Shown here: one piece after another, positions 49,725 through 62,809 of the stretch
Layout of the letters: the number at the start of each line of letters is the position of its first letter
How positions within the stretch are numbered: position 1 is the first letter of the stretch
Assembly (NCBI RefSeq): GCF_040712315.1
Contig: NC_134015.1
Location: 10,746,945 to 10,810,944, forward strand
DNA length: 64,000 nucleotides
Direction: 5' to 3'
Source of the DNA: Castanea sativa
Taxonomy: Eukaryota; Streptophyta; Magnoliopsida; Fagales; Fagaceae
Position numbers and translations under genes: made by a program
Notes under the pieces: generated by a model
The model's database searches: none
The model's input: only the letters and a program-made list of their open reading frames with translations
Told to the model about the DNA's origin: nothing

Positions 49725-51330
49725 TGTGTAACAGAGTGTGAGTAGTGAAGAAAAAATAGTAGGTCTATGTGCAAGTGATAGACAATTATTTGCAGTTTGC
49801 CACGTCAAAGTTGTGACCAGAAAGTTGTAAAATATTTTGTGGTCCTAGAACCACTCTTAATACTTTCAAGTGCAAGTATGAGCCTATATGCAGAGCTAAT
49901 GAACCTTTATGTGGAGCTAATGAAATTTCCTTTCTTTTTCTTTTTCTTTTTGCCTTCAACAACAAGTATCAAGTATGAGACTTTTAAGTGGAGCAACCTC
50001 CAATTTTTTTTTTTTTTAAATGTCTTTTTTGTGGGCCAAGGGGGAGAGAGTTATTTAGTTAGGATGGTGTGACTATGAAACTTTGCTAGGAGAGTACAAG
50101 TATGAGTCTTTATGTAATAGTTTTTCTTTTTCTTTCTCTAATTTGTTGTCTTTTGTGTTGGAGATGATTTTTATTTTTGGCACAATTGAATAACTCTAAT
50201 ATGTTTTATCTTTTGAAAGTGACACCATCTAGTCTAGGGCTGTCCACAGGTCGGTCTGGGTCGGGTTTGTGCCCAACCCGGAACCGACCCGCCGGAATCA
50301 GGTGGAGGAAAAACACACCCGCCGCCGATCCGCCGGAGTAATCGGATCGGGCGGTTCAGATCATCAACGGGTGGCGGGCGGGTCGGTCGGAATCATAAAT
50401 CTGAGAAGACGACGAGAATCGATGAAAAAACACACAAATCTAGTGAAGAAACCCAAATTCCGGCGACGTTTTTCAGATACCGGCGATATTTCTCTTAGAT
50501 CCGGTGAGATTTCGCAAGATCCGGCGAAAATCTCACCGGATTTGATGAGATTTCGCCAGATCCAGACAAAATCTCACCGGATCTAAGGAAATATATCGCC
50601 GGAATCTGGGTTTTTTGCCGGATTTTGGAAAAAAGTCACCGGATTCTGGAAATTTCGCCGGGATCTGGAAATCTCTCGGTCGGTTCGGTTTTTTCGGGTT
50701 TTAGGGGAGGAAAATCGAAACCGACCCGCCGGAAATCGGTTTCTGGTGGTGACGACCCGCCGGATCGGCCGGATTCGGGTCGGATCTGGTCGGTTTTTCG
50801 GGTGGATCGGGTTACCGGATCCTCCTGGACAACCCTAATCTAGTCTATATATGGTAAAAGTTATAGATGAGCTCCATATGAACTTTGTATTAACAAAATT
50901 AAAATTAAGGTTAACTTAGAAGCTTTTCCTCATAAGTATCGATGGCTGATTCTTCAAGTTTGTTTGTATGTATGTTTTTTCTCTACTAATGTTCATAAGG
51001 TTGCTTTACTTGCTTAATTTTTCTTATAAATGTTACAAATGCAATTGGGCCTATTTACTTGTTAAGTTGCACTTGAATTAACAATATTTCTTGTCAAATG
51101 GGTTTAGTTCATGTTATGTCTAATGTAGCTTTGATAAAAGGTATATCACTCACAAAAATCGGATGCAATTCACTATCAAGATATTTGTTTAGCATATTTA
51201 GGAATACCCCCCCCCCCACACACACACACACACAAACACAAACAAACCCTATATTTTAAAGCTCTTTTGTATATTACTGAGTTTATAATACGTAATCACA
51301 TTAAATTTGAAAAGCACGATAAAATAGATC
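49725..51330 (+). repeat. Tandem unit C (TATA-leader module), interrupted by a hAT element
   Basis: Starts like unit A ('gtaacagagtgtgagtagtgaag'), carries the 'tttcaagtgcaagtatgagcc' phrase, the 'tttttctttctctaat' block, then the target of the hAT element just before the TATA box ('agtctatatatggtaaaag', about 50841). The leader 'aacttagaagcttttcct' and later phrases match A and B. The copy is shorter and more diverged. Confidence 0.55.
50235..50837. mobile_element. GC-rich non-autonomous hAT-type element (603 bp)
   Basis: Ends are TAGGGCTGTCCA and TGGACAACCCTA, 12-bp near-perfect inverted repeats. The 8 bases atctagtc occur at 50227-50234 and 50838-50845, the duplication size of hAT elements. 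The interior is very GC-rich for this window, with many 'ggtcggtc', 'gacccgcc' and 'ccggcgaaaatctcacc'-like words in both orientations. A 105-codon frame (50269-50586) looks like compositional chance. Confidence 0.85.
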
Positions 51331-53347
51331 AACTTGATTAAAAAAAATTAAAAAATTAATAAAGAAAATATTTTTTCTAAAAACTAAAAAAATAAAAATA
51401 ATATTAATTTCAAATATTTAAAGAAAAAAAATACTCGAGAAATTTAACCGAAAAAATAATAATAATTTGATTAACTACTCAGCTAGCTGTACAATGGATC
51501 AACTGCTCGAGTCAAGAGGCAAAAGTGGTGATTCAATGGCAGCAAATTTAGGTGAAGAGGAGCAGACCCAGAAAGGGAAAGAGGTTAGAGACCAACAAAA
51601 AGAACAACAAGCTAAGGCAGAGGCTACTGAAGCAGATGATCATGAAGAAGAAGATGATAATGAAGACGAGACTACTACTGAGCCTCTTAAAAGTGTTCCT
51701 ATTTCCTAAGGTAACAAACACCTCAAAAGAGTTCTACATATCACACAAACTCAAATGCTTCTTGAAAATATTGTAACTTTTTTAACTTTGTTTTTTCATT
51801 TTTGCCATCACCTTCTAAAATGTGGTCATCTTCTTCGTTGAGCGACACATTTTCTCACTTTTCTTTCCATTTCACCATTTGGGTTATCACTCATTTTTGT
51901 ATATATCCCAATCTTCTGAATTTTTCTCTCATTTTTCTTTCCATTTCATCATCTAGGATTCTATTGAAATTTTTTTGTTTAAAAATTTAAAAATACAATT
52001 TTAATTTAATTTTTTTAGAAAAAATATTTTTTATTAATTTTTCTTAGTTTTTAATTAAAAAAACTTTTAAAAATCAAAGCTACATCGTTATGATAAATAA
52101 ATTAAATAATATGATAATTTAGGTATAATTAATTGTGTTAGAAAATTTGAATCATTTGTATAAATTAGGTAACTTTTACAAAATTATATTACTTGATAAC
52201 TTTTTTCCAAAATAATATTTTGCTAAAAAACCTACACTTTGTTCAAATATAACCATATTCTTACTTGAAAATACCAGTTTTTTTTTTAAATTATTAAAAA
52301 AAACTTATATATGTCTAAATATTTTTAACTCTCTAACATTGCCTTCCATTTTTTACATTGCAAAAAATAAGCAACAATTTATTTTTATATGACAACTAGA
52401 ATTAAATAAATATTAATATAATTTAGGGGATAATAGTAAGAGAAGATGTGAGTTATGTTTTAGGGAGGAAGATAATATATAGTATAAATTTAATGAATAA
52501 TAAAAAAAAATGCTAGCCTACAGCCAAAATTAGATAAAAAAAAAGGTTTTGACATAACAATTCATTTAACTAGCTTGTAACCCAATGCATATATATGGAT
52601 GCATTTAAAGATATACAATAAGATGCATGATATAATTCATATATATATAATTTAAATATTATTGATAGTCATTTTTATATTTTGTTAATTTTTTTAAAAA
52701 TTTTGTAAGGATATTATTAGGTATAAAATGCAAATTGTTCATTTTTTTAAAAAATTATTGTGAAGCACTTTTTTTATTTTTTTATGATTCATTTATTCTA
52801 TACACTTTGGTTTTTGTACTTAATAACTCACTTGAATAAATATTTATGATGTGGTTCCATATTTTATTCTATTAAGAAATAAAACTCTTTAAGAATAAAT
52901 AATTTAGGACATATGGTGTAAAATTAGAACTTTAATTTATAATTTTAATTTGAGTTTCTCTCAGTTTCACCTATTATTATATATAATATATAGATAAATA
53001 GATTCATGAAAACTCAAAAATAACCGGCCCACCATCCGGTGTGAACCATTTACTAACAAGCCAACAAAACAACACATGCACATAATATTCCCAAAACCCC
53101 CAAAATAAACTTCAGCAAAACCAAGCCCACCATCATGTGTTATTATGGGTTATCCAGATTAAAAGCTTTAACAGTAAGCCCAAATTCTGACCCAGCCCAA
53201 AACACTAACGTCATCACCTCACCATATATGTTTACATTTTTTTTTTTTTTGAGAATAATATATGTTTACATCTGTTGCTATCGACAAAAACACGAGAGAG
53301 CAAAACAAATACTCCCACACTTTAATCAATCAAATATCTAATGTGCA

Positions 53348-53382
<35 letters not shown>

Positions 53383-53400
53383 GTTTAATTGTGTTTGTGT
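51331..53400. other. AT-rich intergenic DNA upstream of the DC1 pseudogene
   Basis: An 80-codon frame at 51467-51709 encodes a very acidic tail (DDHEEEDDNEDETTTEP) that I do not recognise; it may be a small gene fragment. A (CT)n tract occurs at about 53351-53378, just before the DC1 frame. Confidence 0.35.
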
Positions 53401-53413
53401 ATGTCAGTAGAAT

Positions 53414-54692
53414 ATGAAGCAGCTTCAACATTTTTTCCATCCTCAGCATCCGTTGATCTTCAATGAAGATAGAATTTTCGGCAGAGATTGTTGGGGGTGC
53501 AACGAACCAATATTGGGTCCTAGCTACAGTTGCAAAGAATGCGGATGGGGGAGGACCTTTCATCATAAATCATGTGCGGAACTACCCCTTGGGTTGCTGC
53601 ACCATCCCTTGCACCCATCACATCCTCTTCTTCTCTTTGCCCAATGAGAATATTTAGATAACGACAGTGAGTTTTACAATTGCCAAATTTGCAAACTAAA
53701 TGTTGGGGAATGCACTCATCCATTCTCTTGAACTCCATCAATCCAACTCTCAATTATGTCAACTCTGTTTTCTAAAAGTGGACACAAACTATGGCCTTTA
53801 CTATTGCTCCAGATGCGATTTCGCTGCCCACCTCCATTGTGCTATTGACTGGAGAAACATGGAGGACATAGATTTGCTGGAACTTGAAGAGAAGGAGTCC
53901 GCCGAGTCAAAAGCTATGCTGGAAAATGTAGATTCAAAGCTCGATCAATCCGTTGACTCAGAAATTTGCAAAGTCATAAAAACCATTGTGGGGGAGGACA
54001 ATGCTGAAATTGCCACAGAAATCAAACACTTCAGCCATAACCATGACTTAAAGCTTACTGATGAGGTTCAAAATAACAAAATTTGTGACTGGTGCGTACG
54101 AGCTATTCTCTCTCCATCTTTTTACAGTTGTGTCGAATCCAATTGTAGCTTCTTTCTTCATATATCTTGTACTAAATTACCCAAAATAAAACGACACCCA
54201 CTTCATCAACACCCACTCACCCTCAATTATAGCAAAGATGGTATTGGGTGTTTTGCATGTTGGTAGTTGTGCAATGGCTTATACTACAATTGTGATAAAT
54301 GCTACTATAAATTCAATGTTCAATGCAGTCTTACCTCAAACACCCTTACTCGTGCCTGTCATGAGCACCCTCTTTACCTCTCAATCACAAACTACGAACA
54401 AAAGTGTAGTATTTGTGATAATGAAAGATTCGAAGTATTTCGTTGTACCACTTGTGATTTTGTTCTAGGCTTCAAATGTGCTACACTATCACAAACTGCA
54501 TGGTACTACCAACATGAGCATCCCTTCACTCTATGTTATAATCCTGAAGATGACTCTGGTGAGTATTATTGTGATATTTGTGAAGTAGAACGAGATTCCA
54601 AGCAATGGTTCTACTACTATGTAAAATGCAGTTTTCCTACTCATTCCAAATGTATTATTGGGATATACCCAAATGTCAAAGGAAACACATAA
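53414..54692 (+). pseudogene. DC1-domain (Cys/His-rich C1) protein, disrupted
   Basis: ATG 53414 opens MKQLQHFFHPQHPLIFNEDR, then CWGCNEPILGPSYSCKECGW and FHHKSCAELP, a typical first DC1 zinc-binding repeat. A TGA at 53645-53647 is followed by further same-frame sequence (NCQICKLNVGECTHPF), then the frame shifts near 53720 to LCQLCFLKVDTNYGLYYCSRC. Later repeats include KICDWCVRAILS, a TAG at 54264-54266 (between CFACW and LCNGLYYNCDKC, same frame), KCSICDNERFEVFRC and YYCDICEVERD. Plant DC1 proteins are often linked to stress and defence responses. Two stops and a frameshift make this a pseudogene unless spliced in a way I cannot see. Single-exon structure fits the family. Confidence 0.82.
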
Positions 54693-55432
54693 TAGCTACC
54701 TGTTTTGAGATGATACACATTAATTTGATTGTAAAGACAACCCTCAATGACACAAATGATCTATCAATGTGCCCAATGTAATATCAGCATTCACGATAAT
54801 TGTTTATAGAAAGCCCAATGTTGTTCAAATTTTATTTGTATATTTTCCATTTAAGTTGAGCCTTAGTACTTTGTTGTTGAATCTTATGTGTTATTGTGAA
54901 TGTCTATTTCTGTAGTTTGGCGGGGATTTTTAATTTTTTTTCCCTTTTGAGACGAAGCTTATTCAGATTGTTGTTTTGTACCTTTCAAATCAATTAACGT
55001 GTTGTCACATTTATTAAAGTTGAAATTTAATTCTACCATCAGCTTAGTAAATTATTCATTGTACCTACCAATCGTGGTGCAAGCAACAATCCTGAGGTGA
55101 GCTTTTTTCCGCTTTTGTGATGGTTTGGCTTCTTGTATTTAAATTTTCTTTTTTTGGTGGATTTGTGATGGTTTGCAGCTTATATACTTTGGTGGTGGTT
55201 CCATTTGAGTGTTTTTGAACAAAATTTGAGTTGGTTGTGGCTTTGTATGTGTGTTTGGGTGTTGGTTGTCGATGATGTGACCATTTGGGGTTGTGCTATT
55301 GACTTATGTTAGCACAAGAATGCTTTTTGCACTTTGCTGTATACAGATCACATTTCCTTGAATTTCTAAAATGCATCATTTTTTCCTGTTACTCAAAGTC
55401 TGTAATCAAGAATACATGCTATAAGATGCTAG
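54693..55432. other. 3' flank of the DC1 pseudogene; left part of a duplicated segment
   Basis: No gene. From about 55306 the sequence matches, with gaps, the segment from 62810 on, showing a local duplication. Confidence 0.4.
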
Positions 55433-55441
55433 AATTATTTA

Positions 55442-56922
55442 GGCGAAAATGCACTTTTGGTCCCTGCATTTTGGGTCAATTCCCATTTTGGTCCCAAAAT
55501 TGATTTCGTTACAAATATCGTCCCTAAAAAAGGAAAATCGTTTTTAAAATAGTCCCTGCCATCAACTCATTAACAGAAACTTCCTACGTGGCAGATGGAA
55601 TGACTTGTTTGCTGACGTGGCGATGACGTGGCTATTAAAATATTATTAAAAATAATTATTTGGCAATTTTAAAATAACACGTCAGCATTTTAATATTTTA
55701 AACAATGCCACGTCAGAAAATTTTTATAAAAAAAGAAATTAAATTTAAAAAAAAAACTTAAATAATTAAAACAAAAAAATTGATCGTAGCAACCCCTATT
55801 TTTAATAAAACAAATGTAATTATCCTTTTAATTCTTTTTCTTTTTCTTTAACCTTAATTCTTTTTCTTTTACTTTTTCTTTTAATCTCATCTCTAAACTC
55901 TCTCTATCTCTAATTCTCTCTTTCTCTCTTCACCCTCGACGAAATCTCTTAGACCCAAACTCTCTCTAATCTAGTGATGAGGTCGCCGTCATCGAAGTCG
56001 TTCAAGACTCAGTGAGGTCGCCGCTGCCGTCTAAGAAAGAAAACCCATCGCGAAGGTCTGCTGATTCAGTATGGCTCCGTTGTACGAAACCCCAGTCACC
56101 GATGAAACCCCAGTCACCGATTCGGTATTGGAGCCTAGATTAGTGGTTGTGAAGCCGAGATGACCCCAAACTCTCAAATCTCATAATCTCATCTCCGCTC
56201 AAAACCTTACACCCAATATTGACCAACGACGAGCAGATCAAGAGGCTGATCTTCGAGGTTTTGATCATGGAGGCCATGGGATCTTGATGCCGTGAAAAGA
56301 ATGGGAAAATTTTGGAGTTTGGGTTTTGATTTTCGTTTGGGATCTTGATTTTTGTTTAGGATGTGATCTGGGTTTTGTTTGAGTTGTGATCTGGGTTTCG
56401 TTGTGTTTGATCTCTATTTGTGATTTTCGTTTGTTGTTGTGATCTGGGTTTGAGTTAGTGGTTGCTGGGTTTGTGTTCATGTAATCTGGGTTTGGGTTCT
56501 TTGTATCTGGGTTTGATTGGGAAGAACACAAAGAACAAAGAACAAGCTGTAATGTTTGAAAATTAATAATGATAAGTTATAATTTCTTTAATTAAATTAG
56601 ATTTAAGGTTTTTTTTTAAATTTAATTTCTTTTTTATATAAATTTTCTGACGTGGCATTGTTTAAAATATTAAAATGCTGACGTGTTATTTTTAAAATTG
56701 CCAAATAATTATTTTTAATAATATTTTAATAGCCACGTCATCGCCACGTCAGCAAACAAGTCATTCCGTCTGCCATGTAGGAAGTTTCCATTAGTGAGTT
56801 GACGGCAGGGACTATTTTAAAAACGATTTTCCTTTTTTAGGAACGATATTTGTAACGAAATCAATTTTGGGACCAAAATGAGAATTGACCCAAAATGCAG
56901 AGACTAAAAGTGCATTTTCGCC
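55442..56922. mobile_element. Mutator-like element with TIRs over 300 bp (Pack-MULE-like)
   Basis: The outer 300-plus bases at each end are inverted copies, starting 'ggcgaaaatgcacttttggtcc' at 55442 and ending with its near reverse complement at 56922. aattattta flanks both ends (55433-55441 and 56923-56931), a perfect 9-bp duplication. The 0.8 kb interior has no transposase; it includes a less AT-rich stretch (55970-56290) with two tandem copies of 'gaaaccccagtcaccgat', which might be captured host DNA. Non-autonomous. Confidence 0.88.
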
Positions 56923-56931
56923 AATTATTTA

Positions 56932-59900
56932 TATTGGGACCCTTTTTCCTTGTTTTTTGAGATAGTATATGGACCATTACGTGGGCCATTTTGTCTTTGG
57001 GTATGGCATCCATTGTGGTCCTCTGTCTTCTATTTTTTATGTACACAAGGTGTATGATGAGACGTCCTTCTTTGAGCTCTTTGGTGGTGGGTGGTAGATT
57101 TTTTCCAGCTATTCATGGGTACATAAAATGCTGTTATGTCAGCATGTCAAGGTATCATGATGGTGTAAATATTCTAGAATTGAATGAAATAGTATAAAGT
57201 ATAAACATAGTCTTCCTTTGGCTAACACCAGGATGTAGAAGCCTATCTCCAATGTGTCCCTAAGTAGTGCAAGAAATGCAACCTAAAATGAATATGAATA
57301 TTAGTTATTACACCAGCACTAATATGACAAAATTGGGAATGCTTTGAAAGACTTTCAACCTTCCTTCTTCTAGGTTTCTTGTCCAACATTCCTCGTCTAT
57401 ATATTTAAGCCTTTTTAGCTTCTGTCTAGAAAAGCTCCAATGCATGTTGGTACATCTTTCTTAGCATTGTAACTTTGTTTTGCTGTTGTTTTTTGTGGTG
57501 GTGTTAGAAGCATAAAGTACACAATTTCCTTTGTTATTTTCCTCTACAAGTTATATTTGATCTATTGCTGTTGCCTTAGGAAAAATGTACAGGCTGGTTG
57601 TCAAGGTCCTTTTTTTCTTTTTGTCTTGCCATGCTTTAAGCTCTAACCAGCAGGTTCCTCGACCCGGGTTTGTGTTAGGGGGTCCAGTCAGCTACTCACA
57701 TAAGCAAGGGGAGCGATGACACCTACTATTGCACTCTTTATCCCGTTGAATTAGTGTAACAAACAAAGAGAGAGGGAAATTTGGTAGATTTGGTTTGATT
57801 TAGTCTGTTGTTATCAGAGAAGTGACAACTTTTGGAGCTGCCAAATTTGTGGGTTCAGGACAACACATATAAATTGTTGTTAAATCAGCATTCAATGCAT
57901 ATCTGAGATATTAGGTGTGTGTGTGTGTATTTAGCATTTTTGATTAGCTACAGTTTAGACTGCCTTATGCTGAAAGAAGTTGCTAATGATAACTACAGAG
58001 TTGCATCTTGGTGTACAGTTTAGAACTTCTACTCTTTTGAAGGGTGCAACATGGGATTCTGCCTTCCGATTTAAGAATTAATGAATTATTCATTCAAATA
58101 CTTGCTTAATGGTTGATTGTGTTTTACTGGGTCAAGTGTATTTATGTTTGTTGTGAGTGATACAATTAAACCAGAGGAATAAAAAAGAGGAGGATACTGA
58201 AAGAAGGAGAATATTGAAATACTAATGACACTCTTTTATTTCAAAGGTTCTTTGGTCCTATATGTATTCTGAGCTCTATTAGTTTTCAAACTTCATACTG
58301 TAAAAGTAATAAATTATATGCAATTTATAAAAATGTATATTGGACAGTTCTTATCATTTATTCACATAAGAACAAAAGATGAAACTATTGAATGGTTGGG
58401 ACAACTTTCTTTTCAATTTGTATTTTTTAATGAGACATTATTTTATCAATTGAACAATTTTCTTTATTGTATTTTAAGAGTGATGCTGATGGAGAAAGTT
58501 GGTTTGGTGTCTCTCTACAAGAGGATGTGATTGTAGAACAACATATTATCATGGTATTAACCCCATTTTGTCTACTATTTTCACCTATATCTAAAATCTA
58601 AAGGGATTTCAAATGAAGACAAACATTCTTAATGATATAACTGCTTCAAACTAAATATTTCCAATCTCGGTAAAGAGGCTAGCATAGTACTTATGTCCAT
58701 CACATGCCTGAATTTGTACATCCCTGGTATAAGTCCCATTTGTAATATATGTAAGTGCAAGTCTGTGAGCAGCAAGAAAAATACAACCAATAAAGCTTTG
58801 GAAAAAGATTGAAATACAGGTTTGACATCCTTGTACAAGCTAAAGCCTACAGTGGGAAAGGAAAAGTATTGATTATGAAATTTCAATCGTGGTTTTATAT
58901 ATGGTGGGAGGCGTAATAGATGTGTCATATTTCCGGCAAAAATAGCACCCCCCCTTCCCCCCACCTCTCTCTTTCAAGACACGCTCCTCTCTATGCTTAC
59001 ATTAATAAGGAATGTTGATGATTTACTTGTAATATTTACATACATAAGATCTTTTTGGCAACAATTGCCACTTATTCTTTGCAGGGTTGTTTGGACAAAA
59101 GTTGCAAGCGCTCTTATCATAAAAGTTGGAGATTCAAGCTTTTATTTGCACAAGGTGCACTCAGTTACTTTGTTCTCAATAAAAGATGAATCAATCTCTG
59201 TGTGACAAATGTAAATCTGACATCAAACTCTTAGAGTCTACATTAAAAATATTGACTCATTCAGATAATTATCTTCTATATGCTGTCCTATATTCAATCC
59301 AAAGATGAAACACATAGCAGTCAAATGAATTCATTCTCTTTTCTTGTTGGATTTGAAACCATCCTATATCGTTATATCCCAAACCCTCAAAATCGTTCAA
59401 CTAGTCTAAAAGGTAAAATTTTTAAAAACCATAAGTGTTACATCTTAGTTACGTTATTACCCTCCTTTAATGTTTTAACTCAACTCAACTCAACTAAGCC
59501 ATAATCCCAATTAAAATGGTGTCAGCTATGAGTTCTTATCAATTAGAAAGAAGTACGCATCTTTTAGTTTGACAGTGGACCCACTCGAACATTGGAGCTA
59601 TGATGTCACCAGCTCAATAGAAATTACCTTTTACCCATCTATTCACCTGACTAACATTGTAAGATTTTCAATTTTATATTCCTTCAAACAACTAAATTCA
59701 GATTATGATGATGTTTTTTTTCTGGATTTCATTTTCTGGGAGCTCATGCCATTTCCTTTAATATGGTTTACACATCTGACAAGAGTTTGATATATGAAAT
59801 TTATGTGTTGTGGAAATATTTAAATGAATATTGGTCTTTCGTAGAGGAAGTAAAAGCAGATACTATTATTCAATTAACAAGCATGTAAAGCAACTATTTT

Positions 59901-61369
59901 CCTTAACCTGAGAGGGAAAAAGTTGTAAAAAAATGGTATAATGGTTAAATTTCTGTACAAATTTTAATCGTTTGTTACATATGTAATTCAGAATTTCTTT
60001 TATTGCTGTAAATGATGTTTGCATTTATTTATGTAATCTTCTAGTTTTCCGCTTCATATCTAATTAGTGAGCCCCCAAGTTGCCAAAGTTGATTAAAATT
60101 GAAATAATAGCATAGCTTATGGATTCATTTTGTAACCCTGTTTTATCACAACAATCAACACTGAAATTAGTGATTGCTTCAGTCAACAATTTTGGTTTTT
60201 CAAGTCAAATGTTTGTGGATAACAATAATGGTACACCATCCATTATCTGGCTTAAGATGTTAGCGCTTACGAGATGGAGGGTTTGTCTTTGATGGAAATA
60301 TCTAGGATAGAGGAGTTAGATGAGCAATGGAAGAAGCTGGGGATAGAATATGATTAGTGTCTCTTGAAGTGAAATGCTTTGTAGAGGGAACTGAAAAGGC
60401 TTATCCTGGATCTCACTAATGTGGCTGATCCGCACAAGAATGATAGAGAAGAAGAGTTATATTTGACCTCTGATGTATTTCTACTTGGGAGTCCTTCAAG
60501 TTTGGATGCTATAATTGCTTGGATACTTCAAGGCCAGCTTTGCATACTCATAGAAGGTATCAGAATTTATCAAGTTATAACTCAATATTAGTGACAGGTA
60601 GATACTCCCATAAAATTGTTCAGTTCTTTCCCACCATTTCTTCATTAATGTCTTGTAATTTTTTTAATATATAAAAATAGGGCATAAAATGTTATGTGAT
60701 TTTTGAAACAATCATACATAAGAAAATTTAATAAAATTCCTAGAACTATGGGAGAATGGTTAGGTCAAGGTAGAATAAGAAAAATAAAAGGTCTACTACT
60801 ATTTGTGTTTGTGGAGAGATTTAATAATTTTTTTTAAGAAAGAACAAATTTGTAATAAATAAATAAATAGAATGCACTATAGGCTGTGGTGTCTAAGATT
60901 TTAGTAGCAGTCATATATTTCACTCATATTCTTACACCAAAGGCATTGAAGTATAGAAAAAAAAATCTTGTTATTACCTTACAATTGTATGATTTTAGAT
61001 CCCCAACTGGTTTATAGATTTAAGAAAGGAACCTATTATTTCTTAAAATAAAGCTCATTTCAATAAGGATAAGCATTAGAAAGTTATGGTCTATTGCTCT
61101 ATGTCATTGTTATTAGTAATTAGTCCATTACTTTGAAATAAAATGTTGGTAATGTTAGTGACATCTAGAGTTAATGGTCAAGGCTGTCAACTAAATGATA
61201 AAGTTGCTCCATTAAATCAAATAAAGCAACTAAGCTAGGTAATCTCAAGATATCATTAGTATTATCTCCCCCCCACCCACCCTCCCCCCTTCCTAGACAT
61301 GGATGTAGTTTGTGTAAAAGCATTAGGATAAAATGGGATAGAGTTCTACAACACATTACTTTTGATGTT
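56932..61369. other. Intergenic DNA, partly duplicated further right
   Basis: Segments 56932-57180 and 57955-58470 correspond to 63056-63300 and 63575-64000. The strongest coding hint is at 59083-59130. No intact gene is visible. Confidence 0.4.
59083..59130 (+). other. Possible PHD-finger exon relic
   Basis: After an AG acceptor (tttgcag) the frame reads GCLDKSCKRSYHKSW, similar to the CxxxxC...H core of PHD fingers in MOM1-like/CHD-type chromatin proteins. The similarity stops after about 13 residues and a stop follows. It may be chance. Confidence 0.25.
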
Positions 61370-62218
61370 GGCTATGATAAGTCAGATTCGGCTTTGGCAT
61401 GACCATTGGTGTGGAGATCAGCATTTGTGGATGGCTTTTCCTGTCTTGTATGATAATTCCACTGATAGAAAGTCTTTAGTGGAATCTTTGCGATGAGATA
61501 GGGCAAGGGGGACGAAGCAGTTGGGATGTAAGGTCCTTTGGGGACTTTAATGACTGAGACTTAGAGAAATGAGGCATTAAGTGTCTGCTCATTCTATTGG
61601 TTCTAAAGGCCTCAAATGCTGTTCTCTTTCCTTGGAAAGGCATTTTAGGGTTAAGGCTTCTCAGAGGACCTCTTTTTTTGTTTGGACAGTAGCATGGGGG
61701 AAGATTCTTCCTTGTGAGAACCTTATCAAATGGGGTTATACGATTGTGGGTTGGTGTTGTATGGGCTGATGTAGTGGGAAGTTGGTGAATCAGATATTGA
61801 TACACTGCACTACTACTTGGGAAGTTATTTTTTAGACCATTTGGGATTCAGTAGGTTTTACCATAAAAGGTTTTCAATCTTATATTTGGTTGGAGAAACT
61901 AGTTTTGCGAGAATTCATAGGATATTTGGAATATTGTTCCATTTTGTTTGATGTGGACTATTTGGAAGGAACGAAATTGGAGAACTTTTGAGGATATAGA
62001 AAGTATGAGGACTCAGTTGTTAGCAACTTTCACTAGTTATTTATATGAGTGGGCTCGTGCTTGGGGCTTCATGATTGGTTATTCTGTTGTATCGTTTATT
62101 GAGTTGTTGCCATTTAATTTGTATATACTTCTTTTTTGTTCTAATTTTTTAGGCTGCTTTGTGCTCTTGAAGTAGTCTTTTTTTATAAAATTTTTTCTTA
62201 CCTATCTAAAAAAAAAAG
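61370..62218 (+). mobile_element. Degenerate 3' fragment of an L1 LINE
   Basis: Pieces of an L1 ORF2 C-terminus are visible in shifting frames: FFVWTVAWGKILPCENLI, WGYTIVGWCCM, then MMWTIWKERNWRTFEDIES and YEWARAWGF, ending in a poly(A) run at about 62208-62217. Many stops and frameshifts. Not related in position to the intronic L1 pair, but of the same broad family. Confidence 0.75.
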
Positions 62219-62809
62219 TAGTATCTTCTTACTTAACTATATCTCTTGCATTTTGCACAAATGAGTTCCAATCCCCTTCTTCATTTAGAAAATATTCCCT
62301 GACATCTTCATTGGTCATCATTTGGCTAGACACTTCTAAAGACTGTGTTGTTAGTAGGATCTTACAATTGGCCTTGGTCATCGCCTTTTAGAATATTTAG
62401 TGTCGAAATCAATCTTGCGGGGACATGATTTCACAATGGCAGTCAATAAACTGATTGCAATGGTCCTCAGATGCCAGTAGAAACCAAGGGCTTTGAAAGT
62501 AATAATGACAGCCCGAAAACGAAGACCCAGCCTAAGATTGTAAATAATAGAGAGAGATTAAAATGGAGGCTTAGCTCAAGTTTGTAAATATTAAAAAAGA
62601 AGACCTGAAAATGGAGAATCAATTTGTAGATGAGCTTGTTTAGAGGTATGCCCTGTTTCCTGGTTAATGTGTTGTTGGACATGAAAGATGAAGTTACTAA
62701 GCTTATTAGTATTTGATTAGGCTTGGTATCTAGTAAAAATGACAAACGGATTCATGCATTATTTCTAAGTGATACTATGGTTTTTTGAAACATATAATAC
62801 TTGACATTT

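Noticed and set aside
50269..50586. 105-codon frame in the hAT element as a protein gene
   Set aside because: Composition follows the GC-rich repeats and no domain is visible.
56265..56531. 88-codon Asn/Thr/Pro-rich minus-strand frame in the Mutator-like element
   Set aside because: Low-complexity, arising from the repeated 'gggtttgngatctggg' words on the other strand.
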